Of a DNA stretch of 64,000 nt, positions 63,004 through 64,000 are shown in pieces; positions within the stretch are counted from its first letter, which is position 1; each line of letters begins with the position of its first letter. The notes under the pieces were generated by a model. The model saw only the letters and a program-made list of their open reading frames with translations. It made no database searches and was not told the DNA's origin. The stretch comes from Siphonodentalium dalli (lineage: Eukaryota; Mollusca; Scaphopoda; Gadilida; Siphonodentaliidae): contig CP136065.1 of assembly GCA_032622095.1 (NCBI GenBank), positions 55,549,949-55,613,948 on the forward strand, in the 5' to 3' direction. Both the position numbers and the translations under genes were made by a program.

Positions 63004-63848
63004 TATTATTATTATATATTCATTTAAGAAACGCATTCTACAGCAATTAGTTTCAATGCGCAATTACATACACAAATATACACAAACAAAATAACATCGC
63101 GCACATTTACACATAAAATGTGTTTGGTAAACATTTCAGAAATGTAAGATGGTGTATCTCCGTGCAGAGACTTGAAAACAATTAGGGCACATCTGTATCT
63201 GACATGGTACTCAAACTTCAACATGTGTAGTTCTGTCGTGACATGTGTTATTCTGCGGTATCTTGGTACATTAGAAACGAGACGAGCGCAGGTTTTCAAT
63301 AAAAGATCAATCCTCCGGACACTTCCCGTTGTAAGGTGTGTTAATAATGGATTAAAAGTGTCAACTTTAGATACAACCAGAGATAGAACGGCATGTTTCA
63401 TCGCACTTTGGCTTAGATGACATTTCACTCGCCTCAAGGGTCTCAACTTCATGTAGCTCGAGCGTAAAACATTCGAGACCATAGCATCCATTTCCATAGT
63501 ACTGTCAAAGTACGCTCCTAGGTTACGTAAGGAGGAACACGATGTTACATGACTATTCGCAAGCTGAATTTTGAAAGATTCATCCGAATCACTGCACCCA
63601 TTGTCGTGAAGTAGACTGAGAGAATATTTGGAACCAATAACAATGTATTCAGATTTATTATCGTTTAGTTTCAACTTATTGCATTGCATCCATTCTTTGA
63701 CATCCGTGAAACAGTTCTCCAATTTCGAGCTCGCTGTTTTATAACCGGCTGAGTCATTTCGAGGAAATTCTATATAAATTTGAGTGTCGTCAGCGTACAT
63801 ATGGTATCGCACAGAGTGTCTGGGTACTGCACATACAATATAACATAC
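63004..63848 (-). pseudogene. 5'-truncated LINE: reverse transcriptase C-terminal half
   Basis: The minus frame from about 63826 starts in mid-RT: YHMYADDTQIYIEF (motif C with intact YADD), CFTDVKEWMQCNKLKLNDNK, EYIVIGSK, SSLRNLGAYFDSTMEMD, LRRVKCHLSQSAMKHAV and FKSLHGDTPSYISEMF. It stays open to a stop at 63024-63026. The insertion ends on the 3' side with an (ATT)n/(AAT)n tract at 63004-63020. The frame runs on through the target duplication by chance, so its apparent N-terminus (63926) is not part of the LINE. It is CR1/L2-like from the YADDTQIY and KLNxxKxE pattern. The uninterrupted frame suggests a recent insertion. Confidence 0.85.
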
Positions 63849-63896
63849 AAGGACAGTGGTCGGTGCAGGATGTATGTTGGTACACCCATTGCAGAT
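63849..63896. repeat. 48-bp target-site duplication, right copy
   Basis: See the left copy. It is bracketed by two copies of 'gggtactgcacatacaa' (63822-63838 and 63897-63913). Confidence 0.75.
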
Positions 63897-64000
63897 GGGT
63901 ACTGCACATACAAATCTAACATTCATTGAAAAATCTAACGAGACAAAGCAAGGGAGGAAAGTTTAGTACATCGACTTGCATATAAATATAATTGTTCCAT

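Overview
The window is from an animal nuclear genome, most likely a marine lophotrochozoan and probably a mollusc such as a bivalve. The reasons are a spliced animal gene with GT-AG introns, very sparse coding sequence, CR1/L2-like LINEs, a tyrosine-recombinase (DIRS-clade) retroelement, many MITEs, and diffuse tandem repeats carrying 'cataactc...accaaattt...gttatc' modules that I associate with bivalve DNA. The assignment to bivalves is inference from memory of such repeats, not a search.

Only one conventional host gene can be assembled with confidence. It is UBC9/UBE2I, the SUMO E2 conjugating enzyme, on the minus strand. Six coding exons between 29064 and 13853 splice to 161 residues, with catalytic Cys93 and all the main active-site residues at their usual numbers. 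Its introns (1.2-4.6 kb) are packed with MITEs and tandem arrays.

The rest is mobile DNA. 1-456: 5' part of a LINE ORF2, with a degenerate 2A-like motif before an endonuclease domain. 2962-4316, 9792-13441 and 60907-62549: clusters of short non-autonomous elements, many flanked by TTAA as piggyBac-type elements are. 8236-8814 and 42495-43329: two relatives of an ORF1/gag-like basic, proline-rich protein. 32144-33160: a TIR element filled with a 22-bp minisatellite, followed by a LINE RT remnant. 35205-38378: a nested giant palindrome and a related TIR element. 39620-41420: a decayed LINE. 44178-56072: a DIRS-clade element with split direct repeats (A1-gag-RT-recombinase-B1-A2-B2). A 6.7-kb long-TIR transposon (49098-55801) has inserted between A2 and B2. 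That transposon carries a broken gene for a widespread but uncharacterised protein family with a C-terminal Cys-rich motif. 62956-63896: a 5'-truncated LINE between 48-bp target duplications.

The best candidates for something poorly described are the long-TIR transposon at 49-56 kb, the nested palindrome at 35-37 kb, the repeated ORF1/OTU-like module at 42-44 kb, and the number of TTAA-flanked MITEs (at least 13 insertions in five TIR families).
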